Under the pieces are notes generated by a model. The model ran no database searches. It was not told the DNA's origin and saw nothing but the letters and a program-made list of their open reading frames with translations. Shown here one piece after another: positions 19,177 through 27,416 of a stretch of DNA of 64,000 nt (position 1 is the stretch's first letter; every line of letters starts with the position of its first letter). Origin of the DNA: Bacillus thuringiensis (lineage in GTDB: Bacteria; Bacillota; Bacilli; Bacillales; Bacillaceae_G). Both the position numbers and the translations under genes were made by a program. Location: contig NZ_CP155560.1 of the NCBI RefSeq assembly GCF_022095615.2, positions 186,001-250,000 on the forward strand, written 5' to 3'.

Positions 19177-20149
19177 ACTGAAAAAAGCAACTAATTTTTT
19201 TGTTATTATTATATTTCTTCATGTGCTTGGAATTCTCTTATTATTACCTGCACTGTATAAAGGCAATAGCATAATTGGAATGGCTATTATTGCATATTCT
19301 TTAGGATTGCGTCATGCGTTTGATAGTGATCATATTGTCGCAATTGATAATACTGTTCGGAAATTAATTGAAAAAGGTAAAAACTCACAGGGGGTGGGGT
19401 TTTACTTCTCATTAGGACACTCTACTGTAGTATTTGTGATGATCGTATTAATTGCTTTAATTGGAAAAACAGCAAAACATGGAATGGAGAGTTTTTCTAC
19501 TATAGGCGGTATTATCGGAACAATTGTTTCTAGTACATTTCTTATTATTATCGGTCTTACCAATCTGTTGTATCTTATTAAAGTGTTACGAAGCAAAGAG
19601 GATAAGCAGCCAGAGAACTTAGGATTTATATACCGTTTCACGCAACGCTTATTTACGTTTATTGATAGTCAAAAGCAATTGTATATAATCGGTTTTTTAT
19701 TTGGTCTTGGCTTTGATACAGCAAGTGAAATCGGATTAATTGCTCTTTCTACAGTAACTGCAACAAGTCAATCTATCCCGCTTGTAAGTATATTTGCTTT
19801 TCCGATTTTGTTTGCTGCAGGAATGTCGTTGATGGATACATTAGATAGTACATTCATGAATACGAATTATAAGTGGGCAATGGAAAATAGTCGAATTAGA
19901 AATTCATATAACGTATTAATTACCTTAATATCTGTTATAACGGCTTTTTTAATAGGGGGTTATCAACTATTATCTTTACTTATTGAAAGCTATAATTTAC
20001 AGGGACCGTTTTGGAATCTCATTCAGGTAGTTAATTTTGATTATTTGGGTATATGTCTTGTTGTATTCTTTATTATTTCTCTTATTGTTTTTGCTGTATG
20101 GAATAGAAATGCATTTAAAGAACCACTTACAAAGAGTATAGAGAAATAA
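19163..20149 (+). CDS. nixA: NixA/HoxN-type nickel permease
   Basis: A 328-residue protein of the NiCoT family with eight predicted membrane helices. The diagnostic motif RHAFDSDHIVAIDNT (H-x4-D-H) is present, as are SLGHSTVVF and GLGFDTASEI. It imports Ni2+ for urease. Its ATG at 19163 lies inside the end of the urea-channel gene, so the two are translationally coupled. It is the last gene of the operon, and a terminator follows at 20196-20234. Placing both the channel and the Ni transporter in one unit makes the locus self-sufficient. Confidence 0.93.
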   Translation: MWKSELKKATNFFVIIIFLHVLGILLLLPALYKGNSIIGMAIIAYSLGLRHAFDSDHIVAIDNTVRKLIEKGKNSQGVGFYFSLGHSTVVFVMIVLIALIGKTAKHGMESFSTIGGIIGTIVSSTFLIIIGLTNLLYLIKVLRSKEDKQPENLGFIYRFTQRLFTFIDSQKQLYIIGFLFGLGFDTASEIGLIALSTVTATSQSIPLVSIFAFPILFAAGMSLMDTLDSTFMNTNYKWAMENSRIRNSYNVLITLISVITAFLIGGYQLLSLLIESYNLQGPFWNLIQVVNFDYLGICLVVFFIISLIVFAVWNRNAFKEPLTKSIEK

Positions 20150-20195
20150 AAATATCCCATGTGATATTTGGTTAATTATGTATATAAACTGAAAT

Positions 20196-20234
20196 AAAAA
20201 ACACGCTAGATGAAAATGCATCTAACGTGTTTTT
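20196..20234 (+). terminator. Terminator of the urease operon
   Basis: AAAAACACGCTAGATG pairs with CATCTAACGTGTTTTT with one mismatch over a short loop. It lies about 50 bp after the nickel permease stop. Confidence 0.88.
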
Positions 20235-20335
20235 GGTTATTCAGCCGACATACACAGCGTTTTAGAAACACATGATGGGGATTTCATTTTATCTGATGAA
20301 CGTAATCCGAAACTAGGATAAAGGGGAATAAACAA

Positions 20336-20515
20336 ATGAAGAAGGATGAATTAAATTTAGAAAGTTTTGGTCAACAACTTATAATTACTGGTCTTGCAAG
20401 ATTAGTTGAGGAAGAAGATTATACGCCACATGAAGCCTTTCAATTGTTAGAAACGATTAAAAGGAACACATTCCATACACTTTTGGAGCTCAAAAAAGAG
20501 TCAAAAGCTAAATAA
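20336..20515 (+). CDS. Small 59-residue phage-like protein
   Basis: An open frame of 59 codons (MKKDELNLESFG start, ELKKESKAK end) with AAGGGGAATAAACAA upstream of the ATG. It is acidic and helical, with no membrane segment. I do not recognise the family. A short C-terminal gene remnant (ending DERNPKLG) lies immediately upstream. The setting looks like leftover phage or plasmid genes. Confidence 0.5.
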   Translation: MKKDELNLESFGQQLIITGLARLVEEEDYTPHEAFQLLETIKRNTFHTLLELKKESKAK

Positions 20516-21065
20516 GACAAGCTCTATATTATCGTAATATTCAGTAATCCAATGGCATCCCCCACCTAGAAAATGGATTCCTGGATATTCCGATGCGTAC
20601 AGCATCAAGAAAGGGGAATGGCAATGAACTTCTTTATCTTGGACGAGCATTATAAAATGATCAATCAAACGGTATTAGTAGAATAAGACTTCAGGAACGA
20701 GTATACCGCTATGATCGGGATATCGAAAGAGGAACTCGAATAGCACAAGGCGTTATAGCGCCAGTAGAAACAGCTTTTTTTGTCGAGGTGGATGAGCTAT
20801 CGATTAGTGAGTGTGGCGTTGGTGATTTAGGATCAACAGGCACGAAATAAAAAAAGGCTAGGATTTCTCCTAGCAAAGAGTTATGTCGTACAGAAAGGTA
20901 CAAACCTAATGTTTGCGATTTCATTATATAACGTTTCTAGGGTGGAAGGATTGAATCGTAGCAATCTTTACGTAACTTTTACATGTAATTGAAATATTGG
21001 ATTAAAACAAAATTTGAATTTTGTACAAATATGCAGAGGGGATGGGGATAATCATATAAATAAAA

Positions 21066-21095
21066 ACTCAACTCTCAAAAGGGTGAGAGTTGAGT
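21066..21095. terminator. 11-bp perfect hairpin
   Basis: ACTCAACTCTC and GAGAGTTGAGT form a perfect stem around an 8-nt loop. No T-run follows, but A-rich sequence precedes it, so it may act on the minus strand. Confidence 0.5.
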
Positions 21096-21249
21096 CTGTG
21101 GATGAAATTACTGAGTTCTTGGGATGGTGAACACCAGCACATAAATAATAGCATGAGTATTCAGAAAAAACATTGAGTAAATGTTTCCGATTCTTCAAAT
21201 TATAGTTAATTGGTTTTTATTAAACAAAAGCGTTATTTGAACGTAAAAA

Positions 21250-21274
21250 ACCCTAGAGGGGACTAGGGTCTTTT
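21250..21274 (+). terminator. Short terminator
   Basis: ACCCTAG and CTAGGGT with a following CTTTT. A related hairpin (CCCTAGAG and CTCTAGGG words) lies beside the second copy of the small gene described next, near 51213-51250. Confidence 0.6.
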
Positions 21275-21325
21275 ACATAATAAATCTATCTGTTTTTAAA
21301 AGGACTTACTGAAGATAACACATGA

Positions 21326-21502
21326 ATGTTTCATAAATGTATCGAAAAAGTGAACAAAATTGCTATTGCAGAAGAAGAAGAAATGAAGTTTCTAATAGTT
21401 AAGTGCGTGAAAGGCATTATTTCCAGTGGATAAAATGCGCGTGGGGAACCTAATCATTATTTTATTAGAGGAAAAGAATATGTTATGAACTTGGTTGAAT
21501 GA
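21326..21502 (+). pseudogene. Small gene with in-frame TAA, copy A
   Basis: From ATG 21326 there are 35 codons (MFHKCIEKVNKIAIAEE start), then TAA at 21431-21433. The same frame then runs on for 22 more codons (NARGEPNHYFIRGKEYVMN...) to TGA at 21500. An inverted second copy at 50977-51153 has the same layout with the TAA at the same codon. The parent protein would be about 58 residues. It is either a gene broken before duplication or two short coupled frames. The function is unknown. Confidence 0.5.
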
Positions 21503-21682
21503 AAAAATGAAAATTTTACTTTAAGCGAAGTTAATGAAATATATTTTGGGGGTTATATCAATAATTGTTATCTCGATGGACACTTTAACTTTATAAAAGT
21601 CCTAGAAGAAAAACACAACTATGAGGAATAGTAAGCTATAAAAGTGAACAAAATCGTTATTTGAGAGAAAGGGAGAATGGGA

Positions 21683-21877
21683 ATGCCAGGATTAACGCCT
21701 TTTATGTATAAACCGCATTATGCTGAGACAGCCAAACCGTATCTAGTTTATTCAGTTGGTAATGATAAACCAGAAACAACAAGAGGTTATTTATGCAAGG
21801 ATATTGGGAATGTACTCACTGCGGAGAAGGGAAACAGTTCCGATTTTATGACGTTGATCATCATCCAGATTTTTTAG
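21683..21877 (+). CDS. Small protein, possibly truncated
   Basis: Start ATG 21683 (MPGLTPFMYKPHYAE) lies 8 nt after AAGGGAG. The first 35 residues look coding. The 3' part overlaps the zinc-ribbon gene in another frame and ends in a low-complexity run, so the true end may have been lost. A near-identical word (AAGATTAACGCCTT) reappears near 47462, a sign of a scattered repeat family. The family is unknown. Confidence 0.4.
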   Translation: MPGLTPFMYKPHYAETAKPYLVYSVGNDKPETTRGYLCKDIGNVLTAEKGNSSDFMTLIIIQIF

Positions 21878-21939
21878 CTATGTGTCCTGGATGTAAGAAA
21901 GATTTTATTGCAGTAGATGATACGGATTATGATGAGTAA
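21793..21939 (+). CDS. 48-residue zinc-ribbon protein
   Basis: From ATG 21793 the frame encodes 48 residues with two Cys-x2-Cys knuckles (CTHC at 7-10 and CPGC at 32-35) and an acidic tail (DDTDYDE). This is a treble-clef or zinc-ribbon fold typical of small phage and plasmid proteins. AAGAGG lies 5-6 nt upstream. It overlaps the preceding small frame in a different register. Confidence 0.6.
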   Translation: MQGYWECTHCGEGKQFRFYDVDHHPDFLAMCPGCKKDFIAVDDTDYDE

Positions 21940-21957
21940 TTTATAACAAAAACACCC

Positions 21958-22361
21958 TATTTCATCTTTGGCAATTACTGCGTTTGTCGGTTTAGGAATG
22001 GCAACAGAAGCTTCTGCTGGACCTGCAGCACCACTTACTTCACTAAATGTCGTACAAGTAGAGTCTGAGCAGGACGGAGTAGAAACTATTAATCCAAACA
22101 GTTTTAGCACAACACGTGACCACGGGGGAAAATACTTATATATTACTACGAAGGAAATGGGATATGGTCAAAATCTATTTGCGAAAATGAATGGTTTTAA
22201 TGTGAAAAATATTGGTTCTACTATAATTGGTGGAAAGCCAATCGTTGGTTGGTATTATAAGTGGGATGCTTCTGGGCATCAGCAAGGAACATTTGAATAC
22301 AAAAAAACATCTATTAACGCTCCATTTAATACGATGTGAACTTCAATCTATATCAAATAAA
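21958..22361 (+). pseudogene. Second YolA-like copy, truncated and nonsense-mutated
   Basis: This is a close copy of the gene at 895-1320. It starts inside the signal peptide (at SSLAITAFVGLG), so the start codon and first residues are missing. The Arg codon near the end has become TGA (22337-22339), cutting off the terminal RTSIYIK. Non-coding sequence downstream also matches copy one to about 22580, including the 3' hairpin. It is not functional as a secreted protein. Confidence 0.85.
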
Positions 22362-22577
22362 TATTTTAAAAAATTATGGAGATTTATCATACAAAACTCA
22401 CTTCATAAAATTGAATTCATTTATAGCAAATATAGGAGCCGTCCCGAATGGGGAGGGCTCTTATATTTGCTATAAAGGTTTACTAGCACGATATATCTGC
22501 CAAAATTGTATTCTGATTTCCTTGTAGTAAAGGTTGTATATGTTAGAAGAATAATAACTTGAGTAAATAAATTGTAT

Positions 22578-22709
22578 TCAGCTTAATGAATTTAAAGGTG
22601 TAGCTGATAAATCAAAAATTAAGTAGATAACCAACATAAATACACCGAATGCTAAGCAACCCCAGAAGGTTTGTAAATGTTTAATTATCTACTTTCGGAA
22701 CTTGCTCAT
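22578..22709 (-). pseudogene. Broken small membrane protein downstream of a PlcR box
   Basis: On the minus strand, AAGGATG lies 7 nt before ATG 22709. The frame reads MSKFRK, then TAG, then continues without a break for 36 codons (IIKHLQTFWG, a membrane helix FGVFMLVIYLIF, DLSATPLNSLS) to TGA at 22578-22580. One stop codon therefore separates a start with a good ribosome site from a conserved-looking transmembrane micro-protein. The PlcR box lies about 75-90 bp upstream of the start. Confidence 0.5.
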
Positions 22710-22782
22710 ATAAATCATCCTTGCTGTAATTTTCCATTTTTATAAATAAATTATCGCATGTGTAAAGTTTGAAAGTAGAAAT

Positions 22783-22798
22783 TATGCAATATTGCATA
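22783..22798 (-). promoter_or_regulatory. Perfect PlcR box
   Basis: TATGCAATATTGCATA matches the consensus TATG-N-A-N4-T-N-CATA at every fixed position and is fully palindromic (the symmetry extends to 22781-22800). PlcR is the quorum-sensing virulence activator of the B. cereus group. The box could drive the broken small gene to the left (minus strand) or, with a longer leader, transcription towards the polyketide operon at 23316. Confidence 0.75.
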
Positions 22799-22800
22799 AT

Positions 22801-23315
22801 CAAATTTGACAAAATAATTATTTTAATAAAAATAGGACTAGGAAACTACGGTGGCTTGAGAGTAATCAGACGTAACTTAAGAGGGAATTTTTCATTTGTT
22901 TTCCCGCATCCTATTTAGAATCATTATTCTAGTATATATAATCAGTTCATTAATATAAAAGGATATTAACGCATTGTATATGTTAAAAATTAGTATTTAG
23001 TATAGTGTTATTGCAGTGAATAATATATAAAGTATTGCAAACTCTATTTTAAGAATGAAAATTTAGCTGAACAAAATTAATTTTTTTAAAATAGAATTTT
23101 TTATCTATTTTCATACAGTACATCAATATTTATTGGCTGAATCGAAGTCTTCTATATACTTCTAATAGGCATCTTTAAATTTAAGGTCAATAAATCATTT
23201 AATCTAAATATATAGAAAAATAGTTGATTTTTTATTTATTTAGTGGTAAAAAATAACTATGACATTTTTTCCCTTGGTTATTTATTGAATTTATTTATGG
23301 AGGTGATTGTGTAAT
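22801..23315 (+). other. Upstream region of the polyketide-like operon
   Basis: There is no gene in this 515-bp AT-rich stretch. Bases 22852-22970 are copy B of the repeat at 11825-11940. The promoter of the operon must lie here, but I cannot choose one hexamer pair over others. GGAGGTGA at 23299-23306 is the ribosome site of the first gene. Confidence 0.5.
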
Positions 23316-24053
23316 ATGGAGGTCGCTATAGTTACTGGTGCAGGATCAGGAATTGGAAGAGCAACTGCTATCGAATTAGTATTACAAGGTTATCGAGTTT
23401 ATGCATTAGATAAGAACGAAAAGTTAATTGTAAATAATGGGAATGATAATAATATCATTCCCATTATATGTGATGTTTTAAATGAGAAAGATATTAGTAG
23501 TTTTTTTTCTTACTTCTCTTCCCAGGAAAAACATTTAGACCTTTTGTTTAATGGAGTAGGTGCTATGAAGTTAGGTGGGGTTCTCGATACTTCAGAAGAA
23601 GACTGGGATTTTGGATTTCATATAAATCTTAAATCCGCGTTAGTGTTTAGTAAAAGAGCGAGTAATTTTCTACTTAAATCTAAGAATCCAAGTATAATCA
23701 ATATTTCCTCTGTACTCGGAGAAACTTATGAAGAGAAGTCAGCAATTTATACGGTAATGAAATCTGCTCTTGTTACATTAACTAAATGTCTAGCAAAGGA
23801 ATTAGCACCTAAAAAAATTAGAGTTAATGCAATATCTCCAGGACCTATTCAAACTTCTTTTGTGCGTTCATTTTGTCAGGATACAAAGAAAATTCCTGGT
23901 GCCTCAAAATTAGTGATGAAATTAGCTCAAACCCCTATTGGAAGAACAGGTAAAGCAGAAGAAGTCGCAAAATTGGTCGCCTATTTAGCGTCACCTAAGG
24001 CTTCTTTTATAACGGGTTCCTGTATTTCAATAGATGGTGGTTGGTCCCTATAA
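23316..24053 (+). CDS. SDR ketoreductase (first gene of PKS-like operon)
   Basis: A 245-residue short-chain dehydrogenase. Its NAD(P)-binding TGAGSGIGRA is at residues about 7-16, the active-site Ser is in INISSVLGE, and YTVMK (Tyr-x3-Lys) supplies the catalytic pair. It ends with ITGSCISIDGGW. ATG 23316 is preferred to a TTG at 23307 because GGAGG sits about 9-10 nt before it. In this operon it would reduce a beta-ketoacyl-ACP or act on the released product. It is more diverged from FabG than the second reductase at 25830. Confidence 0.85.
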   Translation: MEVAIVTGAGSGIGRATAIELVLQGYRVYALDKNEKLIVNNGNDNNIIPIICDVLNEKDISSFFSYFSSQEKHLDLLFNGVGAMKLGGVLDTSEEDWDFGFHINLKSALVFSKRASNFLLKSKNPSIINISSVLGETYEEKSAIYTVMKSALVTLTKCLAKELAPKKIRVNAISPGPIQTSFVRSFCQDTKKIPGASKLVMKLAQTPIGRTGKAEEVAKLVAYLASPKASFITGSCISIDGGWSL

Positions 24054-24079
24054 TAAAAAATTAGAAAGGGTAGAGGATT

Positions 24080-24517
24080 ATGAAATGGCTTGAAACAAAA
24101 GTAAGAGTAAGATGGTCAGAAGTGGACTCTCAAAATCATGTATATTACGGGAATTACTTTCTTTATTTTGATTTAGGAAGAGAATATGTCGCTGAAAAGG
24201 TAGATTTAGAATACTTGACAGATGAATTTGATGTAATAACTTTAGAAACCACTGCAAAATATCGTCAGCCCGCTAAGTATGGAGATGAACTTATTATTCG
24301 AACTCGAATGAAACATCCCTCTTCAGCTGCAATGTCTTCTACTTTGGGTTTTACATTTCAGTTTGAATACCAGATTTTAAAATCACAGGGAAAATTGTTA
24401 ATAGCTGAAGGAACAAGTCGTCATGCTTTACAAGATAAAAAAACTCATAAATTATATGTTAGATTTTCACAGGAAAAAAAGGATAAGTTTTTGAGTGTTT
24501 TCGAGATTTACAAATGA
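24080..24517 (+). CDS. Hotdog-fold acyl thioesterase (4HBT/YbgC type)
   Basis: A 145-residue protein with the 4HBT signature VRWSEVDSQNHVYYGNYFLYF at residues about 9-29, where the Asp-x-x-x-His-V-x-Y-x-x-Y/F pattern holds the catalytic Asp. Family members hydrolyse acyl-CoA or acyl-ACP thioesters in the cytoplasm. Here it most likely releases the finished acyl chain from the ACP. AGAAAGGG lies upstream; its TGA overlaps the next start (ATGA). Confidence 0.82.
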   Translation: MKWLETKVRVRWSEVDSQNHVYYGNYFLYFDLGREYVAEKVDLEYLTDEFDVITLETTAKYRQPAKYGDELIIRTRMKHPSSAAMSSTLGFTFQFEYQILKSQGKLLIAEGTSRHALQDKKTHKLYVRFSQEKKDKFLSVFEIYK

Positions 24518-24861
24518 TTAGGGTTGGGATTGACTTAGTTGATATTGAAAGATTTAAGTTAGCCGTATCAAGAAGTGGAGAACCTTTTATTTCTCGTATC
24601 TTGACTACTGATGAGATAGAACAATATGATTCACATCAGTGGGCAATTTTATTTTCCGCTAAAGAATCAGTTGCCAAAATAATTAAACAACTACCGAAGG
24701 GTTTTTGTTTTAAAGACATTCAAGTAGATATATTGCCCAACAATGAACTCTTAGTTACGCTAAGAGACCCTTTGTATGAAAGGGTTGATCTACCTACTAA
24801 TTCTATTATGGGATCGTATAAAGAATTCAAGGACTGTATTGTTACTCATTTAATCTTATAG
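24514..24861 (+). CDS. AcpS-type phosphopantetheinyl transferase lacking the C-terminal His motif
   Basis: The 115-residue protein is close to normal AcpS length. The Mg-binding motifs are present: GIDLVDIERF (Asp7) and LFSAKESVAK (Glu51). The C-terminal motif that usually reads VSISH-x3-YA is replaced by IMGSYKEFKDC, so the conserved His is absent. The reaction would be transfer of 4'-phosphopantetheine from CoA to Ser of the ACP encoded at 26594. A second AcpS-like protein at 30930 has the opposite pattern. The start overlaps the thioesterase stop by 4 bp. Confidence 0.82.
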   Translation: MIRVGIDLVDIERFKLAVSRSGEPFISRILTTDEIEQYDSHQWAILFSAKESVAKIIKQLPKGFCFKDIQVDILPNNELLVTLRDPLYERVDLPTNSIMGSYKEFKDCIVTHLIL

Positions 24862-24877
24862 AAAGGAGTTGAAAGTA

Positions 24878-25837
24878 TTGAATAAAAAAGTAGCAGTTGT
24901 TTTTCCAGGGCAAGGTAGTCAAGTTATTGGTATGGGAAAAGACCTTCTTTCTCTTCCGTTGTTTGCAGAACGTTTAAGAAAAGTAGCAGAATTAGCTAAT
25001 TTAACTTTAGATGAACTTTTTTATCCTAATAATATAAAATTATTTGAAAAAACAGAAATAGCTCAACCGTATATTTTTGTTATAAGCGTTACTTTGTTTG
25101 AACTTATATCAAGCAAATATTCCCTAAAACCAATTTTGTTCGGGGGACATAGTTTAGGTGAGTTTTCTGCCCTTGTTGCCTCTGGCGCATTAAGTTTCGA
25201 GGAAGGCTTCAATTTAGTTAAAATTAGAGGGAAATTAATGAGTGTAGCTTGTGAAAAGAATAGTGGTGGAATGTTGGCTGTGTTAAGCCCTGAGCAAAAA
25301 ATAATTTCTTTATTACATGAAGAGATAAAAGAACAACATAATACTATAACAATTGCTAATTACAATTCTGCGAACCAACTAGTTATTAGTGGGGCTAATG
25401 AATCAATAGCAAAGTTCAAGAATGTTATTGAAAATAAGTTGAAGGCCCGTACCATCCCTTTAAAAGTTAGTGGAGCTTTTCATAGTGTATTAATGAACGA
25501 TGCTAATAGTTGTTTTTCTCACTATTTAGAACTTGCGAAATTCCATGAACCTTCAGCGCCTATTGTAATGAATGTAAATGGTGAAGCTGAGGTGAGTGAA
25601 GAGAGTATTATTACTTTAATAAAAAAACAGATGATATCATCTGTTTTATGGAAAAAATCCATGGAAACAATTGAGTCTTTCCAACCAGACTTAGTCCTTG
25701 AGATCGGACCGGGACGTGTTTTATCTAGTTTAATAAAATCATCCCACAGAAATTTAAATGTCACAAACATCGGGAACAGGAGTGACTTACTGAGATTTAA
25801 AAAGCAACTAGAAAGGGAGGTGGAAGTAGGTGTTTAG
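24878..25837 (+). CDS. Malonyl-CoA:ACP transacylase (FabD-like)
   Basis: A 319-residue acyltransferase. TTG 24878 is chosen because GAAAGGAG ends 9 nt upstream; an in-frame TTG at 24869 would touch the ribosome site. FPGQGSQ is at residues about 9-15, the nucleophile Ser92 is in [11 protein letters not shown], and the catalytic His is in GAFHSVLM. It loads malonyl units onto the ACP. Its end overlaps the next gene by 8 bp. A dedicated FabD separate from the housekeeping one suggests an independent carbon-chain assembly line. Confidence 0.92.
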   Translation: MNKKVAVVFPGQGSQVIGMGKDLLSLPLFAERLRKVAELANLTLDELFYPNNIKLFEKTEIAQPYIFVISVTLFELISSKYSLKPILFGGHSLGEFSALVASGALSFEEGFNLVKIRGKLMSVACEKNSGGMLAVLSPEQKIISLLHEEIKEQHNTITIANYNSANQLVISGANESIAKFKNVIENKLKARTIPLKVSGAFHSVLMNDANSCFSHYLELAKFHEPSAPIVMNVNGEAEVSEESIITLIKKQMISSVLWKKSMETIESFQPDLVLEIGPGRVLSSLIKSSHRNLNVTNIGNRSDLLRFKKQLEREVEVGV

Positions 25838-26570
25838 AGACAAAGTTGTCCTAGTTACAGGCGCAAGTAAAGGAATTGGAAGAGCAACTGCACTTTACTT
25901 TTTAAATGAAGGTGCAAAGGTGATAATCAATTATTCCAAAGAAGGAAACTACGTTAAAGAACTTAAAGAAATACTGTCTAACAAACAAGATCAAGTACTC
26001 TTTGTTTGTGCTGATGTATCAAATGTAAGCTCTGTCAGAGAGATGTTTAGAACTATAAAGAATAAATGGGGGCAACTAGATATTCTAGTAAATAATGCGG
26101 GTATTACAAGAGATAGTTGGTTAATGATGATGGGAGATAAAAACTGGGATGATGTACTAAATATTAATTTAAAAGGTACTTTCCTATGTATAAGAGAAGC
26201 TTCCAAGATGATGGCCACAAAAAAGCAGGGCGTTATTATTAATGTTTCTTCAACTAGTGGATTAAAAGGCCAACCAGGTCAAGCTAATTATAGTGCTTCA
26301 AAAGGCGGAATTATTGCCATGACAAAAACTTTATCTCGAGAGTTAGCTTCTTATAATATTCGTGTAAATTGTATAGCACCCGGATTTATACAAACTGGTA
26401 TGACAAACAATATGCCACAGAATACTTTAGATTCATATATTCAACATATTCCATTAGGGCGAATAGGTGAAGCGGATGAAGTCGCAGAAACAATCGGTTT
26501 TTTAGCTTCATCTAAAGCAAGCTACATAACGGGTCAATGCATAGTGGTTGATGGCGGATTAACTACTTAA
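25830..26570 (+). CDS. 3-oxoacyl-ACP reductase (FabG-like)
   Basis: A 246-residue SDR very like Fab[11 protein letters not shown] is near the N terminus; NNAGITRD, the Ser in INVSSTSG, the YSASKGG catalytic pair and the terminal [11 protein letters not shown] are all present. GTG start 25830, with AGGGAGG 9 nt upstream. It reduces beta-ketoacyl-ACP with NADPH. Two reductases in one operon (with 23316) suggest two different ketone substrates or one tailoring role. Confidence 0.92.
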   Translation: MFRDKVVLVTGASKGIGRATALYFLNEGAKVIINYSKEGNYVKELKEILSNKQDQVLFVCADVSNVSSVREMFRTIKNKWGQLDILVNNAGITRDSWLMMMGDKNWDDVLNINLKGTFLCIREASKMMATKKQGVIINVSSTSGLKGQPGQANYSASKGGIIAMTKTLSRELASYNIRVNCIAPGFIQTGMTNNMPQNTLDSYIQHIPLGRIGEADEVAETIGFLASSKASYITGQCIVVDGGLTT

Positions 26571-26593
26571 AAAACATTAAAGGGGAAAATAAA

Positions 26594-26893
26594 ATGTCAA
26601 CAATAACTCAAGATGATTTATTAGAACAAGTTAATGAACGTAAACAACTTTGCCAACAAATAAAGACAGAAATTGTCGAAAGACTTTCTTTAAATATTGA
26701 ACCAGAATGGATTGCTGATAATCAACCTTTATTTGGTAGAGGACTAGAGTTGGATTCTATCGATACTCTTGAAATCTCAATTGCTCTACAAGAAGTTTTT
26801 GATGTGATGCTAACAGACGATAATATGGAAGTTCTGGGTTCAATTAATAAAATCGCTGATTTTATTAATTCACAAAGGAATGAAAATCTATGA
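26594..26893 (+). CDS. Dedicated acyl carrier protein
   Basis: A 99-residue ACP. The phosphopantetheine attachment site is LELDSIDTLE with Ser55, and the following helix (EISIALQEVFDV) is typical. It is longer at the N terminus than housekeeping AcpP and has a more divergent DSx motif. It lies between the FabG-like and FabZ-like genes and overlaps the latter by 4 bp. It is the only carrier protein in the operon. Confidence 0.9.
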   Translation: MSTITQDDLLEQVNERKQLCQQIKTEIVERLSLNIEPEWIADNQPLFGRGLELDSIDTLEISIALQEVFDVMLTDDNMEVLGSINKIADFINSQRNENL

Positions 26894-27390
26894 ATGATCT
26901 ATTAGATAAGAAATTATTAAAATTACCTTTAGAGCTCGATCAAATAAAAAATATGATACCTCACCGCTATCCATTTTTATTAATAGATCGAGTCAATAAA
27001 CTGAACCCAGGAGTTGAGGGTGAAGCAATTAAAAATGTCACAGCAAATGAACCATTCTTTCAAGGACATTTTCCAGGAGAAGCAATTATGCCAGGTGTTC
27101 TTATAATTGAGGCAATGGCACAATTAATTGCAGTAATTTATGTATCAAAAGCTATCGTGGAATTAGAATCAAACGATATTTTAAATGATACTAATTATGC
27201 TGATCGAGTAGGATATTTAGCAGCCGTTAAGAATATAAAATTTAAAAATAAAGTTATACCAGGTGATCAGCTAATCTTACGTGCAAAGGTAGTTGGAAAA
27301 ATGGGTGCACTAAGTCAAGTGAAAGTCTGGGCGGAAGTAAACGGAAAAATTGTAGTAGAAGGTTCAATTAGTGTGTCTGAAAAGGTGTAA
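26890..27390 (+). CDS. 3-hydroxyacyl-ACP dehydratase (FabZ-like)
   Basis: A 166-residue hotdog dehydratase. The catalytic His25 lies in MIPHRYPFLLIDRV and Glu74 in MPGVLIIEAMAQL, preceded by FFQGHFPG. It removes water from 3-hydroxyacyl-ACP to give a 2-enoyl chain. It is a little longer than usual FabZ. No enoyl reductase accompanies it in the operon, so double bonds should persist. Confidence 0.93.
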   Translation: MNDLLDKKLLKLPLELDQIKNMIPHRYPFLLIDRVNKLNPGVEGEAIKNVTANEPFFQGHFPGEAIMPGVLIIEAMAQLIAVIYVSKAIVELESNDILNDTNYADRVGYLAAVKNIKFKNKVIPGDQLILRAKVVGKMGALSQVKVWAEVNGKIVVEGSISVSEKV

Positions 27391-27416
27391 AATTTTAAAA
27401 AAAAGGATGAATAAAA

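Larger units (their letters stand above)
20516..21325. other. Decayed phage-like stretch with hairpins
   Basis: No intact gene is visible. Around 20624-20850 two overlapping frames (MNFFILDEHYKMINQ and RVYRYDRDIERGTRIAQG) look like remnants, but both contain stops or lack starts. Two terminator-like hairpins follow, at 21066-21095 and 21250-21274. Confidence 0.4.

Noticed and set aside
20709..20924. Minus-strand 71-codon frame rich in Ser and Pro
   Set aside because: Its composition is what the antisense of the RVYRYDRDIERGTR remnant gives; there is no ribosome site.
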